Assembly: GCA_024742305.1 (NCBI GenBank)
Contig: JANSYQ010000020.1
Span: 1 to 64,000 of the forward strand
Reading direction: 5' to 3'
DNA: 64,000 nt
Source: a bacterium
Lineage (GTDB): Bacteria > Bacteroidota > Bacteroidia > Flavobacteriales_D > Crocinitomicaceae
Shown: positions 27,911 through 38,301 of the stretch, piece after piece
Layout of the letters: the number at the start of each line of letters is the position of its first letter
Numbering within the stretch: the first letter of the stretch is position 1
Translations under genes and position numbers: made by a program
Notes under the pieces: model-generated
What the model saw: the letters and a program-made list of their open reading frames with translations, nothing else
Databases searched by the model: none
What the model was told of the DNA's origin: nothing

Positions 27911-28801
27911 ATGAAGCGAGCAGTTATTGATCTTGGAACCAACACATTTAACCTGTTAATCGGATCGATTAGCGGAAGGCAATTGGATATCACCTTTGCC
28001 ACCAAGGAACCCGTCATGCTCGGCATGGGAGGAATCAATGAAGGAATGATAGCTGAAGACGCCTTGGAACGTGCGAAATCCACCTTAATTCGATTCAAGG
28101 AAATAGCTCGAGAGCGAGAAGTAGACGATATTGTTGGATACGGAACTTCTGCCATGCGCGGTGCTTCCAATGCATCAGCGTTGATTGACTGGGCAAAGAA
28201 TGAATTGCAGGTTGATATTCGAATTATCACTGGCGAGAGAGAAGCCGAGTTAATATATCAGGGAGTTTCGCTTCTTCACTCGTTCGATCAGGATGCTATG
28301 ATTATGGATATTGGCGGTGGAAGTAACGAATTCATTTGGGCAAATAGTCAGGGAGTAATTCAAGCGGAAAGTTTCAATATTGGTGTATCGCGTATGTACC
28401 AAATGGTTGATCAGCCCGAAGTATTTACCCCTGAAATTCGCCAACGCATCGATGATTTTTTTGAGGATGAAACCCGCGGATTTTTCGATGATAAAACAGT
28501 GGGACATTTGATTGGTGCCTCGGGAAGCTTTGAAACATTGTACGAAATGATGCACCAAAAACGGTTCCCTAATGACTCACAAATGAAAGATTTGCCCATT
28601 GACGAGGTCCACAAGATGATTGATTGGTCCCTGAAAGCATCGTTACAGGAGCGAATGGACAATCCTTGGATCATTCCCATGCGGAAGAAAATGTTGCCCT
28701 TTGCTGCCTATTCCATCCTTTGGGTAATGCAAAAATTACAAACTCAAAGTGTTTCCATTTGTCCCTACTCGCTAAAAGAAGGAGCATTCCTAGAAAGTTG
28801 A
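27911..28801 (+). CDS. Ppx/GppA-family phosphatase
   Basis: 296 residues with the actin-like ATPase fold: VIDLGTNTFNLLIG (phosphate-1), YGTSAMRGASNA and MDIGGGSNEFIW (phosphate-2). The family hydrolyses exopolyphosphate or pppGpp; this short form lacks the C-terminal HD-like domain of E. coli Ppx, as usual in Bacteroidota. Starts immediately after the ABC permease stop. Substrate cannot be told from sequence alone. Confidence 0.9.
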   Translation: MKRAVIDLGTNTFNLLIGSISGRQLDITFATKEPVMLGMGGINEGMIAEDALERAKSTLIRFKEIAREREVDDIVGYGTSAMRGASNASALIDWAKNELQVDIRIITGEREAELIYQGVSLLHSFDQDAMIMDIGGGSNEFIWANSQGVIQAESFNIGVSRMYQMVDQPEVFTPEIRQRIDDFFEDETRGFFDDKTVGHLIGASGSFETLYEMMHQKRFPNDSQMKDLPIDEVHKMIDWSLKASLQERMDNPWIIPMRKKMLPFAAYSILWVMQKLQTQSVSICPYSLKEGAFLES

Positions 28802-29161
28802 TTAGCAAGAAGGTCGTCTCAGAGGCTAGTTGCAACAAATAGCGCAACATATAAAATGAACCACGGCGGCACGGAGTTAACAGAGCCTTATGATAAACAG
28901 AGATTTGTTTAGTACACAACGGATTATGACGACGTCATAATTTAGTGACCTTCTTCCCATCAGCTTTCCCTCTTTTCCTCTATTTCACCGTGCCGTTGTG
29001 GTAAAAAAAAGGTGCTTTTGCTATTATGCAGGAAGTCCCTCCTCAAGTAGAGAGAGTGTTGCACCAAACCAGTTGGGTTAATCTAGCTGGCGAAAAGTCG
29101 AATTGTCGCACTATCAAACACTCAATTCTCCTTATATTTATTCCCTCAAAAACAACCCAGC
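28802..29161. other. Intergenic region with an inverted pair of G/C-rich repeats
   Basis: ACCACGGCGGCACGG (28860-28874) and CCGTGCCGTTGTGGT (28988-29002) are inverted copies (13 of 15, the mismatches being G-U pairs in RNA), about 110 bp apart. This word resembles interspersed 'CCGTGCC...GTGGT' elements common in Bacteroidota. TATATTTA (about 29133) is a weak -7 candidate for the following regulator. No gene seen. Confidence 0.6.
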
Positions 29162-30334
29162 ATGAGCAAAATACTTGTAGTTGACGACGAAAGAGCCATT
29201 AGAAGAGCGTTGCGCGAAATCCTTGAATTTGAGGACTTCGAAGTGGACGAGGCAGAAAATGGAAAACAAGGTCTAGACAAAGCGAAAGCAGAGCAGTACG
29301 ATGTTATCTTTTGTGATATCAAAATGCCGGAAATGGACGGTATGGAAGTGCTTGATGGGTTGTTGAAAGCTAAAGTTGATGCTCCGGTGATCATGATCAG
29401 TGGGCACGGGAATATTGAAACGGCCGTTCAGGCAATCAAAAAGGGCGCTTTCGATTTTATCGAGAAACCTTTGGATTTGAATCGTATTTTGGTGACCATC
29501 CGCAATGCAAAGGACCGGAACGTGTTAATTGAAGAAAAGAAGGTACTGAAGAAAACCGTACGTAAATTCAAAGGTTCTTCAATTATCGGCGAGACGGAGG
29601 AAGTGAACAACATTCGTGAAATGATTGAAAAAGTGGCTCCTTCCGATGCACGAGTTCTAGTAACTGGGGAGAATGGTACCGGTAAGGAACTAGTGGCGCG
29701 CTCGCTCCACGATTTAAGCGATAGAAAGGGGAATCCGTTTATTGAGGTGAACTGTGCGGCAATTCCATCAGAGTTGATTGAGAGCGAGTTGTTTGGACAC
29801 GAAAAAGGAGCCTTTACTTCGGCTGTAAAACAAAAGAAAGGAAAATTCGAATTGGCTTCCGGAGGTACGTTGTTCTTAGACGAAATTGGAGACATGTCGG
29901 CAAGTGCTCAGGCGAAAGTACTACGCGCATTGCAGGAAAACGTGATCCAACGAGTAGGAGGGGAGAAAGACATTAAAGTAAACGCACGTGTTGTAGCGGC
30001 AACCAACAAGGATCTTCGAAAAGAAATTGAGGAAGGAAACTTCCGTGAGGATTTGTACCACCGATTGGCGGTTATTTTAATTCACGTTCCGTCTCTTAAC
30101 GAGCGTCGTGATGACATTCCGTTGTTGGCTGATCACTTCATGACGATGATTTGTGCAGAGCATGGGATTTCACGTAAGTCCTTTGAGCCAAAAGCGTTGG
30201 AAGAACTTCAGAAAATCAATTGGACCGGAAACATTCGCGAGTTGCGAAATATCGTTGAGCGATTAATCATTCTCTGTGGCGATGAAATTACTGGTGAAGA
30301 AGTAAAAATGTTCGCAAACCCAGGCAAATCTTAA
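29162..30334 (+). CDS. Sigma-54-type response regulator lacking a DNA-binding domain
   Basis: 390 residues: receiver domain (1-120) with phosphoacceptor Asp52 in FCDIKMPEMDG and the conserved Lys in EKPLDL, then an AAA+ domain with Walker A GENGTGKE, Walker B GGTLFLDEIGDMS and GNIRELRNIVERL. The sigma-54 contact loop reads GAFTSA instead of GAFTGA. The protein stops about 30 residues after the AAA+ core, so the Fis-type helix-turn-helix of NtrC is absent; such truncated forms are frequent in Bacteroidota. Kinase partner is not adjacent. It may activate sigma-54 holoenzyme from solution (inference). Confidence 0.9.
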   Translation: MSKILVVDDERAIRRALREILEFEDFEVDEAENGKQGLDKAKAEQYDVIFCDIKMPEMDGMEVLDGLLKAKVDAPVIMISGHGNIETAVQAIKKGAFDFIEKPLDLNRILVTIRNAKDRNVLIEEKKVLKKTVRKFKGSSIIGETEEVNNIREMIEKVAPSDARVLVTGENGTGKELVARSLHDLSDRKGNPFIEVNCAAIPSELIESELFGHEKGAFTSAVKQKKGKFELASGGTLFLDEIGDMSASAQAKVLRALQENVIQRVGGEKDIKVNARVVAATNKDLRKEIEEGNFREDLYHRLAVILIHVPSLNERRDDIPLLADHFMTMICAEHGISRKSFEPKALEELQKINWTGNIRELRNIVERLIILCGDEITGEEVKMFANPGKS

Positions 30335-30401
30335 ATAATTTCTAGTTCAAAGCGTTCTATTGACAAGGAGTTTCTAACTTCAATTACTAAGTACGTTATA
30401 T

Positions 30402-30779
30402 ATGAAAAGAGCTTTGAAGATCGCTCATTGGTCGGTTACCGTTTTGGCGTGTATCATTTTCACTTTATCGGCGTTGACCTACTTTTTTCGACACGATGAC
30501 GTCAGTGAAACTTTTGAGATCAACTTTGGTTTTCCAGCCTGGCTCGTATATCCAATGGCTGTGGCCAAAATTGGCGGAGTAATACTGCTTCTCACGAAAT
30601 TTAATCGATCGTTGACAGAGTGGGCCTATGCAGGATTCACTTTTATGATGTTGCTGGCTATCGGGGTCCACGCTATGAATCGTGAATCACAAATTTTTGC
30701 ACCGATACTTGCACTCACCTTAGTAATCATGTCCTATTTTACATGGAAACGCATGAAAAGGGTAGTGGCAAACGATTAA
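30402..30779 (+). CDS. DoxX-like membrane protein
   Basis: 125 residues with four membrane segments (about 8-26, 45-65, 73-90, 97-115). The segment FPAWLVYPMAVAKIGGVILLL and LTEWAYAGFTFMML are typical of the DoxX-like family in Bacteroidota. Role uncertain; DoxX proteins are linked to membrane redox functions. The TAA overlaps the stop of the convergent gene at 30776. Confidence 0.75.
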   Translation: MKRALKIAHWSVTVLACIIFTLSALTYFFRHDDVSETFEINFGFPAWLVYPMAVAKIGGVILLLTKFNRSLTEWAYAGFTFMMLLAIGVHAMNRESQIFAPILALTLVIMSYFTWKRMKRVVAND

Positions 30780-31306
30780 AAATTAAGGAAGGCTACCAAA
30801 GAGTCTCGTTCTTCAGGACGGAACATATTGGAAGAAACCATGTCCATCACAGTGGTGTGAATTAAAACATCACCATTCAGCCATTCAATCTCTGTAGAAT
30901 CTGCCGCCATTTGTGCAACAACATCTGGGTTTGGATTCAGGTTTCGCTCCATCATCGCCCGATGCGCATAAACACGAATCACTGGAGATTCATGCGTTAA
31001 CAGTTCATTCAACTCAAATTCATTTGCTGCTTTACGAAGTCGTGCGTATCGATGATAGGTTGTACATTTTACCATGGCACCAGCCCCCGTGAATTCTTCG
31101 GTAATTTGACTGGATTCGGCAAGTTCATTAGCAAGGATGTCGATGTGTTGTTGATGGCGGAGAGAATCATCCGCATTCATGAGTTCCCATTGAGCCAACA
31201 ATTCCACTTCATCATCGTCAATAACGCCGTCACGCGCACTCAAAGAGTACGTTTTGATGACCAACGCCAAAATGATCGAGAATAATGTCAGCAACTTAAA
31301 TTTCAT
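30776..31306 (-). CDS. Exported hypothetical protein
   Basis: 176 residues from the ATG at 31304-31306; the longer frame to 31342 would overlap the upstream gene's coding end. MKFKLLTLFSIILALVIKTYSLSA is a signal peptide or N-terminal anchor. The middle (RKAANEFELNELLTHESPVIRVYAHRAMMER) resembles a HEAT-like helical pair. Other features not recognised. It lies 4 bp after the YLYP/YLFWE triplet and may be the last gene of that operon. Its stop overlaps the convergent DoxX stop. Confidence 0.65.
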   Translation of the reverse strand: MKFKLLTLFSIILALVIKTYSLSARDGVIDDDEVELLAQWELMNADDSLRHQQHIDILANELAESSQITEEFTGAGAMVKCTTYHRYARLRKAANEFELNELLTHESPVIRVYAHRAMMERNLNPNPDVVAQMAADSTEIEWLNGDVLIHTTVMDMVSSNMFRPEERDSLVAFLNF

Positions 31307-31310
31307 CTTC

Positions 31311-32285
31311 TTACAAATCTTCCAAAAAGATTTTCGAAGCACTTACTTCTGCACCACCCCATTCTAGTACCGTAAAACCATCTCTTTGCAATTCCGGAAC
31401 CGTTTGTGGCTCCAGCGAAGGATTGTAGTCGTCAGGTACCGATGCCCAAATGACGTAAAAACGTCCAATTTGAGTAGGTTTCGGGCTGATCTCTAATGAA
31501 GCAAATGCATCACACACCTCATTGAAAAGCAAGTAAATATACAAATTACTTTTTGTTTGCATTATCGGCCCCCAATAGGTGATGAAATCCGCTTGCTCCT
31601 CGCTGGTCATGCCGAATTCTTGCATGCATGTTTCGAGATATTGAATTGCCCCTTGTCCGCTGACTACCGCGCCTTCTTTTTTGTTGATGATTTCAGAAGG
31701 AATGTCCTGTTCCGACTCCCAAAATAGGTATCGATATGTATCGTCGTTTCGTTTCAATGTTCCGTCAGGATGACATTCGAAGATCCATCCTTCCTCTATA
31801 CTCGGGTATACGAAGGTGAAATCGCCCACCGGATGGACATTAACAGAAACCTGTGTAGATTCTTTTGGGTACAAGTAAAGTATAGGCTTTTTGACTGCGT
31901 CATATTTGTACGAGCGCGAAAAGTTGAGTCGACACAATCTTCGATGTTGATTTTGAATGGTATCCATTCTGAACGCCAATTCACGGTACTCGTTTCCCGC
32001 ATACAACTCAAAGAAATGCGAACCTGGAGTTGTTAGAATGGCTAGGGTGTCGCCAAGAGCAAAATCATAGAATTGATTCTCACCATTATCAATTGAATAA
32101 ATGAGTTGATCGTCTCTCAGCTCGGGGTTCAAAGAGGTTAGGTCCAACAAGAACAACGCTTCATTTTCCGCTAGTGAAGTGTCCAAACTATCGTAAATAA
32201 GCGCATACGGCATCATTAAAAACGATTCCGATGCGTTGCCAGCAAATGAACTGAAGGCAAATAGTGCAAAAAGGATATTTTTCAT
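31311..32285 (-). CDS. Secreted YLYP/YLFWE family protein, copy C
   Basis: 324 residues from ATG 32285; the upstream extension lies inside the preceding gene. Signal peptide ends SFAGNASES. Shared family features in order: an N-terminal sandwich-like part, KPILYLYPKESTQVSVNV, FTFVYPSIEEGW, YRYLFWE, GMTSEEQADFITYWGP, and near the end FTVLEWGG. Two upstream genes encode paralogs with the same order of motifs. I know of no assigned function for this arrangement; conserved Trp, Glu and Asp suggest either a binding or an enzymatic role. Overlaps the next paralog by 4 bp (ATGA), so the three genes form an operon. Confidence 0.7.
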   Translation of the reverse strand: MKNILFALFAFSSFAGNASESFLMMPYALIYDSLDTSLAENEALFLLDLTSLNPELRDDQLIYSIDNGENQFYDFALGDTLAILTTPGSHFFELYAGNEYRELAFRMDTIQNQHRRLCRLNFSRSYKYDAVKKPILYLYPKESTQVSVNVHPVGDFTFVYPSIEEGWIFECHPDGTLKRNDDTYRYLFWESEQDIPSEIINKKEGAVVSGQGAIQYLETCMQEFGMTSEEQADFITYWGPIMQTKSNLYIYLLFNEVCDAFASLEISPKPTQIGRFYVIWASVPDDYNPSLEPQTVPELQRDGFTVLEWGGAEVSASKIFLEDL

Positions 32286-33250
32286 AGCGAGCGAGTCATT
32301 GTCGATGCGGGCAATTCTTGTCCTCCCCATTCCAAAACAGTGAATCCCTCTCGATTCATTTTCGGTATTTCTTGTGGAGTAGGAGCCATTCTTAACTGCT
32401 CCAAAGGTTGCCAAATTACGTAGATTCGATACAAATTATCGGGTCTTGGTGTTATGTCCAATTCTCCAAAACGGTTACATGCTTCGTTGAATTGAAACTG
32501 CATAAAGACATCATCGTGAACGGACATTCTCGGTGCCCAAAAAGTAATGAAGTCGGCAATTTCAGTGCTGTTTAGTCCAGCTTCGGATAAGGTTTCTTCC
32601 AAGAATTCTGTCACATCGGAGCCAGCAACGGTGTAGCCAATATTGAAATCAATTTGCTCCATCGACAGTTGTTCTGAGGCTTCCCAAAACAAATAGTTGT
32701 AGGACTGTTCGTTCACCGTGAGTTTTCCGTTTGGTGAGGCAAGCACATCCCAGCCATCTTCGTATTTCGGGTAGGTGAAAGTGAATTCTCCAGCTGGTTC
32801 TACATTCACATGTACTTCCTGTTCTTCGGTTGGGTACAAATAAATGACCGGCTTTTCTGTCATAATCATCACTTCCGCGGGCGTAAAAACTACCGTATAG
32901 TAATAGTGATTTCCTGCTTCTACAACGGCTGAGGTGTACTCTTCGTAGAAGTCTGTAGAATAATAGAATTGAAAATCGTGATAACCTTCTGTTGTTTCCA
33001 GTTGCAGATCTTCTTCATTGTCGATTAGCGAGTGTATGCCCGACACACCATCAATACTATATTGAATCATAATTCCCGATTCATCATTGGCATCCGGAAA
33101 GTTGAAATGTAAGATACAAGTGCTATCCAATGCTGGGTCAGCGACTACGGAATCTGGCTGTAAAATGGCAATTTCGAGTTCCATTTCCTCCTGACCACCA
33201 TAAGAGATGGCTGAGACCATTAAAATGCTAAAAAGAAGTACGTGTTTCAT
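32282..33250 (-). CDS. Secreted YLYP/YLFWE family protein, copy B
   Basis: 322 residues, signal peptide ending AISYGGQ. Motifs: KPVIYLYPTEEQEVHVNVEP, FTFTYPKYEDGWDV, YNYLFWE, GLNSTEIADFITFWAP, RIYVIWQP and FTVLEWGGQELPAS. Paralog of the genes on both sides, overlapping each by 4 bp, so translation is coupled. The N-terminal 110 residues are less conserved among the copies than the rest. Exported; function unknown. Confidence 0.7.
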   Translation of the reverse strand: MKHVLLFSILMVSAISYGGQEEMELEIAILQPDSVVADPALDSTCILHFNFPDANDESGIMIQYSIDGVSGIHSLIDNEEDLQLETTEGYHDFQFYYSTDFYEEYTSAVVEAGNHYYYTVVFTPAEVMIMTEKPVIYLYPTEEQEVHVNVEPAGEFTFTYPKYEDGWDVLASPNGKLTVNEQSYNYLFWEASEQLSMEQIDFNIGYTVAGSDVTEFLEETLSEAGLNSTEIADFITFWAPRMSVHDDVFMQFQFNEACNRFGELDITPRPDNLYRIYVIWQPLEQLRMAPTPQEIPKMNREGFTVLEWGGQELPASTMTRSL

Positions 33251-34218
33251 AGTGATAAGGTATTAGAAATTGTTGGTATTTCCTGACCGCCCCATTCGAT
33301 AACTGTAAATCCATCGCGATTGAATGGACGTAGTTCCTGCGATTCTGGAACTTGTTGACCGCTGTAGGCGCCCCAAGATATGTACAAACGATGTATGTTA
33401 TCGGGAGTTGGTGAAATATTCAATTCTGCAAAAGCGTCGCATTCGGAATCTTGATGAAAAGTGATGAATACTTGTTCCTCTGCTTGTATTTGTGGACCCC
33501 AGTACGTGATAAAATCAGCGCGTTCACTGGCTGAAAATCCAACCTGATTGAGTTTCTCTGCTAAAAACTGCGTGATATTTTCACCTTTCACAACGAAACC
33601 GGGAGTTTCCTTAGGATCTAGTGCATCCATTCTTTGATTCGATTCCCAAAACAAGTAGCGAAATGTTTCGCCATCAATGTCTATATTTCCGTTAGGATGC
33701 ATGGTTCCTGTCCACTTGTCTTCGTAACGTGGATACGTAAATGCCATTTCTCCTTTGGGTGTTACGCTAACTTCAAATGAGGATGTCTTCTCAGGATACA
33801 AGTAAATAATGGGCTTGTACACTTGAATCTGCATACCTTCGGTTTTGGAAGTTCTCACCGAATAAAAATCTTTTCTACCTGCTTCAATAAGTAAGTTGTG
33901 CGAGTACATTTCAAAGTACTTGTCGTTGATATAAATGGTGAAATGATGCGTTCCTGCAGACGTACGGTACTCGAAGGCACCATTCTTTAGTTCGAAAAGC
34001 TCGTTTTCGCCCCCATCACAACTCAATGTAATTTCAGCCGATTCATCCTCCTTGTCTAAGTTCTTAAACTTAAAGTGAAATAGTGCTTGTTCGTCCGATA
34101 ATCCCTCGGCTGGCTCGGATCTGTCAAAAATGAAAGTTGCTGCAATGCGCTTCTCTTCAGCGAAAGATACCGCTGAAATCAAGAGGAAGAATAGAAGAAG
34201 ATACGTTGTTCTCATCAT
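33247..34218 (-). CDS. Secreted YLYP/YLFWE family protein, copy A
   Basis: 323 residues if started at the first of two adjacent ATG codons (34218, 34215); the frame extends upstream without an export signal. Signal peptide ends AVSFAEEK. Motifs: KPIIYLYPEKTSSFEVSVTP, MAFTYPRYEDKWTG, FRYLFWE, GFSASERADFITYWGP, RLYISWG and FTVIEWGGQEIP. First gene of the triplet. Function unknown. Upstream lies a heptamer repeat tract. Confidence 0.7.
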   Translation of the reverse strand: MMRTTYLLLFFLLISAVSFAEEKRIAATFIFDRSEPAEGLSDEQALFHFKFKNLDKEDESAEITLSCDGGENELFELKNGAFEYRTSAGTHHFTIYINDKYFEMYSHNLLIEAGRKDFYSVRTSKTEGMQIQVYKPIIYLYPEKTSSFEVSVTPKGEMAFTYPRYEDKWTGTMHPNGNIDIDGETFRYLFWESNQRMDALDPKETPGFVVKGENITQFLAEKLNQVGFSASERADFITYWGPQIQAEEQVFITFHQDSECDAFAELNISPTPDNIHRLYISWGAYSGQQVPESQELRPFNRDGFTVIEWGGQEIPTISNTLSL

Positions 34219-34259
34219 CAATGTTTTGACCCTGTACAAAAATGATGCTGGAAAGTTCA

Positions 34260-34392
34260 ATTGGGACACTAGATTATTAGACACTAGACACTAGACACTA
34301 GATAGCAAGGAGTACTCAGTCTAAAAGCAAACAAGGTTTGCGATCAAGTGTCTAGAAGTGAGCTTGCGAGCGATCTAGTATCTTACCGTCTT
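34260..34392. repeat. Spacer with AGACACT heptamer tract
   Basis: AGACACT occurs three times in tandem (34279-34299), with a partial copy before, and an inverted AGTGTCTAGA about 50 bp later. No gene. It lies between the start of the secreted triplet and the end of alaS. Confidence 0.7.
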
Positions 34393-37008
34393 TTATCTAA
34401 TACTTCCCTCTATCTCCGCTATCGCTGCTGCTAGTCCTTCCGGGTTTTTCCCTCCGGCAGTTGCAAAGAACGGTTGTCCTCCGCCGCCTCCTTGAATGTG
34501 CTTGGCAGCAGAGCGAACAAGATTTCCGGCATGGATGCCTTTTTCTTTTACCAAATTATCCGAAGCAATAACGCTTAATGTACATTTTCCATCAGCCTTG
34601 CCACCGATGATTCCTACGAAGTTGTCGATCTCGCCTTTGAACTGGAACAAAATATCTTTGATGGAGTTACCGTCTAATTCTACCGTTGTAGATAATAGTT
34701 GAATGCCGTTATGTTCCTTAATTGCCGATTTCAATTCGGATTTTACGCCCTTGGCTTTATCTTTCTTGAGTTGATCTATCTCTTTCTGGAGTTGTGCATT
34801 CTTCTCCGTCAAATCGGTAACTGCTTTTACAATATCTTTCGGATTTTTCAACTGCGCTGCGAGGCTGTCCAACAAGCCTGCTTTCTTTTTGTAATATGCT
34901 TCAGCCGTTTTTCCGGTAATGGCTTCGATACGACGAACTCCCGCCGCCACAGCAGTTTCTTGTGTGATGATAAACAATCCAATTTCTCCGGTGGTTTGGA
35001 CATGTGTTCCTCCACAGAGTTCCACGGAATCACCAAATTTAATTACGCGAACGGTGTCTCCATATTTCTCACCAAACAATGCCATTGCACCCATTTCGAG
35101 CGCCATTTCCATCGGCGTATTTCGCTTTTCTTCCAAAGGATGGTTCTTGTGAATGTTAGCATCCACCATGGCAGAAATTTGCTCCAACTCTTCGTCCGTT
35201 ACTTTCGAGAAGTGAGAAAAGTCAAAGCGCAAGTAATCAGGGCTTACCAACGATCCTTTTTGCTCAACATGTGTTCCCAAAACCGAGCGTAATGCTTCAT
35301 GAAGCAAGTGCGTGGCTGTATGGTTGTACGCTGATGCCACACGCATGTTCTCATTGACCACGGCTTCGTAGGTAGCGTCTACATTTTCAGGCAGATCGTT
35401 CATCAAGTGAACAATCAAGTTGTTTTCCTTCTTTGTATCGAAAATTGAATACTTCGTTCCGTTGAATTCCAAATATCCTTTGTCTCCAACTTGTCCACCA
35501 CCTTCTGGATAGAACGGTGTTAGGTTGAAAACAACTTGATAGAATGACTTTTTCTTCTGCGTTACTTTACGGTATTTCACCACTTTTACGCTTGTTCGAA
35601 GCAGGTCATATCCGATAAATTCTTGAACATTATCCTCTCGTAATACAACCCAGTCATCCGTTTCAATCGAGGTTGCAGCTCTAGACCGGTCTTTTTGACG
35701 GTTCAGTTCTGTCTCAAAACCAGTTTCATCCACCGTGAGGTCATTTTCACGAGCAATCAACGATGTCAAGTCTAACGGGAATCCGTAGGTGTCGTACAAT
35801 TCAAATACAACGGAACCGTCAATCGTTGTTTTTCCACCCTTTTTCACCTCTTCAATGACATTGTCCATACGACGAAGTCCTTGTTCTAGTGTGCGGAAGA
35901 AGCTTTTCTCTTCTTCTTCAATTACTTTGTGAATTAATGTTTGCTGTTGCTCCAACTCTTGGAATGGATTCTTCATCAGTTCCACCAAGGTTTTGGATAG
36001 TTCGGCCATGAACGGCTCTTTGAGGTTTAAGGTTTGATATCCATAACGAATAGCACGACGCAAAATACGACGGATGACATAGCCTGCTCCTGTATTAGAA
36101 GGGAGCTGTCCATCAGCAATGGAGAAAGCAATGGCACGAATATGATCGGCGATAACACGAAGGGCGATATCGGTTTCTTCATTAGAACCATATTTAACGC
36201 CGGAGATTGTTTCCATCTTACCAATCAGAGTTTGGAACAAATCGGTATCATAATTCGATTGCTTTGCTTGCAGCGCCATAGCCAAACGTTCCAATCCCAT
36301 TCCGGTATCCACGTGTTTTTCAGGAAGCGACTCTAAGGAACCGTCTGCTTTTCGGTTGAACTCCATGAAAACGTTGTTCCAAACTTCAATCACTTGAGGA
36401 TGGTCCTCGTTCACCAACGATTTCCCATCGACTTTTGCACGATCCTCTTCAGAACGAAGGTCTACGTGTATTTCCGAACAAGGCCCACAAGGTCCTACAT
36501 CACCCATCTCCCAAAAGTTGTCCTTTTTGGAAGCGAGAATGATGCGGTCTTCATCGACGTATTTTTTCCAAACATCGTACGCCTCTTGATCTACTGGTAG
36601 GTTGTCATCTTTGTCCCCTTCGAATACCGTAACGTACAAGCGATCCTTATCAATTTTGAAGACTTCGGTTAACAAATCCCATGACCATTCAATTGTTTCC
36701 TCTTTGAAATAGTCGCCGAACGACCAGTTTCCGAGCATCTCGAACATGGTGTGGTGGTAAGTGTCAACACCCACCTCTTCCAAGTCATTGTGTTTACCGG
36801 ATACGCGCAAACACTTTTGAGAATTGGCGACACGTCGGTTTTTCGGAACGGCATTCCCAAGGAAGTAATCCTTAAACTGGTTCATTCCAGCGTTGATAAA
36901 CATCAAAGTGGGATCGTCCTTTACTACCATCGGTGCGCTTGGAACAATCTCGTGTCCTTTCGATTCAAAGTAATCGAAAAATTGCTGGCGTATCTCTGAA
37001 ACTGTCAT
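34393..37008 (-). CDS. alaS: Alanyl-tRNA synthetase
   Basis: Class II synthetase charging tRNA-Ala, 871 residues, family length. Motif 1 region [15 protein letters not shown], the catalytic segment [10 protein letters not shown], the editing-domain zinc ligands HTATHLLH and CGGTHV, a coiled-coil stretch (about residues 730-765, [19 protein letters not shown]) and a Gly-rich C-terminal DHHA1-type domain ending [14 protein letters not shown] are all present. ATG at 37006-37008. The mechanosensitive channel gene lies 68 bp upstream on the same strand. Identification is secure. Confidence 0.98.
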   Translation of the reverse strand: MTVSEIRQQFFDYFESKGHEIVPSAPMVVKDDPTLMFINAGMNQFKDYFLGNAVPKNRRVANSQKCLRVSGKHNDLEEVGVDTYHHTMFEMLGNWSFGDYFKEETIEWSWDLLTEVFKIDKDRLYVTVFEGDKDDNLPVDQEAYDVWKKYVDEDRIILASKKDNFWEMGDVGPCGPCSEIHVDLRSEEDRAKVDGKSLVNEDHPQVIEVWNNVFMEFNRKADGSLESLPEKHVDTGMGLERLAMALQAKQSNYDTDLFQTLIGKMETISGVKYGSNEETDIALRVIADHIRAIAFSIADGQLPSNTGAGYVIRRILRRAIRYGYQTLNLKEPFMAELSKTLVELMKNPFQELEQQQTLIHKVIEEEEKSFFRTLEQGLRRMDNVIEEVKKGGKTTIDGSVVFELYDTYGFPLDLTSLIARENDLTVDETGFETELNRQKDRSRAATSIETDDWVVLREDNVQEFIGYDLLRTSVKVVKYRKVTQKKKSFYQVVFNLTPFYPEGGGQVGDKGYLEFNGTKYSIFDTKKENNLIVHLMNDLPENVDATYEAVVNENMRVASAYNHTATHLLHEALRSVLGTHVEQKGSLVSPDYLRFDFSHFSKVTDEELEQISAMVDANIHKNHPLEEKRNTPMEMALEMGAMALFGEKYGDTVRVIKFGDSVELCGGTHVQTTGEIGLFIITQETAVAAGVRRIEAITGKTAEAYYKKKAGLLDSLAAQLKNPKDIVKAVTDLTEKNAQLQKEIDQLKKDKAKGVKSELKSAIKEHNGIQLLSTTVELDGNSIKDILFQFKGEIDNFVGIIGGKADGKCTLSVIASDNLVKEKGIHAGNLVRSAAKHIQGGGGGQPFFATAGGKNPEGLAAAIAEIEGSIR

Positions 37009-37076
37009 TTTAGTATTCGTATTGCGTAAGTTTTTTTGGACCGCTCGCCAAGAGAGAAGTCCTATTGTCGCAGTAT

Positions 37077-38195
37077 TTATTGCAATTCTTTCTTGTAAAT
37101 TGTTTGTGTTGGGAAGGCAAACTCCAATCCGGCAGCGTTGAATCGCTTCAAAATCTCAAGGTTGATTTCGGATTGAGCCACCAAAATATCATCGGTTTCA
37201 CGGATGTAATAAATGACCAATATCCCCATAGAAAAGTCGCCCCAAGTATTGAAAGAAATAAGCGGTTCATCCGTAACTCGCGGATTCTCTAGAATAATGT
37301 TCTCGAGAATTTGCATTGCTTTCTGCATTTGTTCCGGAGTTGTATCGTACGTAAGCCCGAGTGTATTCACCACTTTTCGAGTAGGCTCCAAGGTAACGTT
37401 CTCCACTGCATTATCGCTAAATTGTCCGTTCGGTATTGTGATCAAACGTCCTTCAAGGGTTCTCAATCGTGTACTTCTGACACCAATTTCTTCTACGAAA
37501 CCATCCATTCCATTCACCTTGATGCGGTCGTGTATCGTAAACGGCTTGTCGAGGAAGACCATAATTCCACCGAAAATATTCTTCACGGTATCTTGCGCGG
37601 CCAAAGCCAAGGCCAAACCTCCAATTCCGAGTCCAGCGATCATGGCTCCAATGTTGAAACCACTGTTGCTAAGCGCAATCAAAATACCCATGATCCAAAT
37701 GATAGCCGTTACCGTTTTTCGAACGATTGGCAACAATTGATCATCGAAGTCACTCTCCGATTTTTCCACGATTGGAACGAGGTATTCTTCTACAAGTGAG
37801 TCCAAAACGCGGGAAACGAGCCATGTAACATTCAGGATGAAAATAATCATGAAGGTGGCAGCGAAGAAATTATCTACACTGTCGGTAAAATGCAAGCGAT
37901 TGAATCCCCAGTAAAATCCTAGGATAACAATTCCGTAGACAACAGGTTCTTCCAGTTTGTCTACCAAAATGTCGTCGAGACTCGTTTTCGTTTTGGCTGC
38001 GAAGCTTTTTACCACACTACCAATTATTTTGTACAACAGTTTTCCAACAATAAGAGCTCCCAAGAGAATAGCAATGGAAACCAACCAGTCATAAACGCTG
38101 TTGGGTCCCCAGTCTATGCGCATCCAATCGGGTGTCCATTCAGGAAAATCTTTGGTCGTTCCGTAGTGTTTTAACTTCATGAAATAATGAATCAT
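37077..38195 (-). CDS. Mechanosensitive ion channel, MscS family
   Basis: 372 residues. Four or five membrane segments: [67 protein letters not shown], then the pore helix [28 protein letters not shown], typical of MscS TM3. The beta domain follows with [28 protein letters not shown], and a C-terminal mixed domain. It releases solutes on hypo-osmotic shock. Two ATG codons (38195 and 38180) are possible starts; the second is equally plausible. Upstream of alaS in the same direction. Confidence 0.9.
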   Translation of the reverse strand: MIHYFMKLKHYGTTKDFPEWTPDWMRIDWGPNSVYDWLVSIAILLGALIVGKLLYKIIGSVVKSFAAKTKTSLDDILVDKLEEPVVYGIVILGFYWGFNRLHFTDSVDNFFAATFMIIFILNVTWLVSRVLDSLVEEYLVPIVEKSESDFDDQLLPIVRKTVTAIIWIMGILIALSNSGFNIGAMIAGLGIGGLALALAAQDTVKNIFGGIMVFLDKPFTIHDRIKVNGMDGFVEEIGVRSTRLRTLEGRLITIPNGQFSDNAVENVTLEPTRKVVNTLGLTYDTTPEQMQKAMQILENIILENPRVTDEPLISFNTWGDFSMGILVIYYIRETDDILVAQSEINLEILKRFNAAGLEFAFPTQTIYKKELQ

Positions 38196-38301
38196 AATCT
38201 AGATTTTTTCATTCAACACGCGAAGATAATGCTTCCTTTTATGAAACCATGGAGCAATGATGGATTATTACTATATTGAAACCTTTAAAAAACACACTAC
38301 T

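Noticed and set aside
34699-35292. 197-codon open frame opposite alaS
   Set aside because: Cys/Phe-rich antisense shadow of a conserved gene, with no promoter or homology evident.
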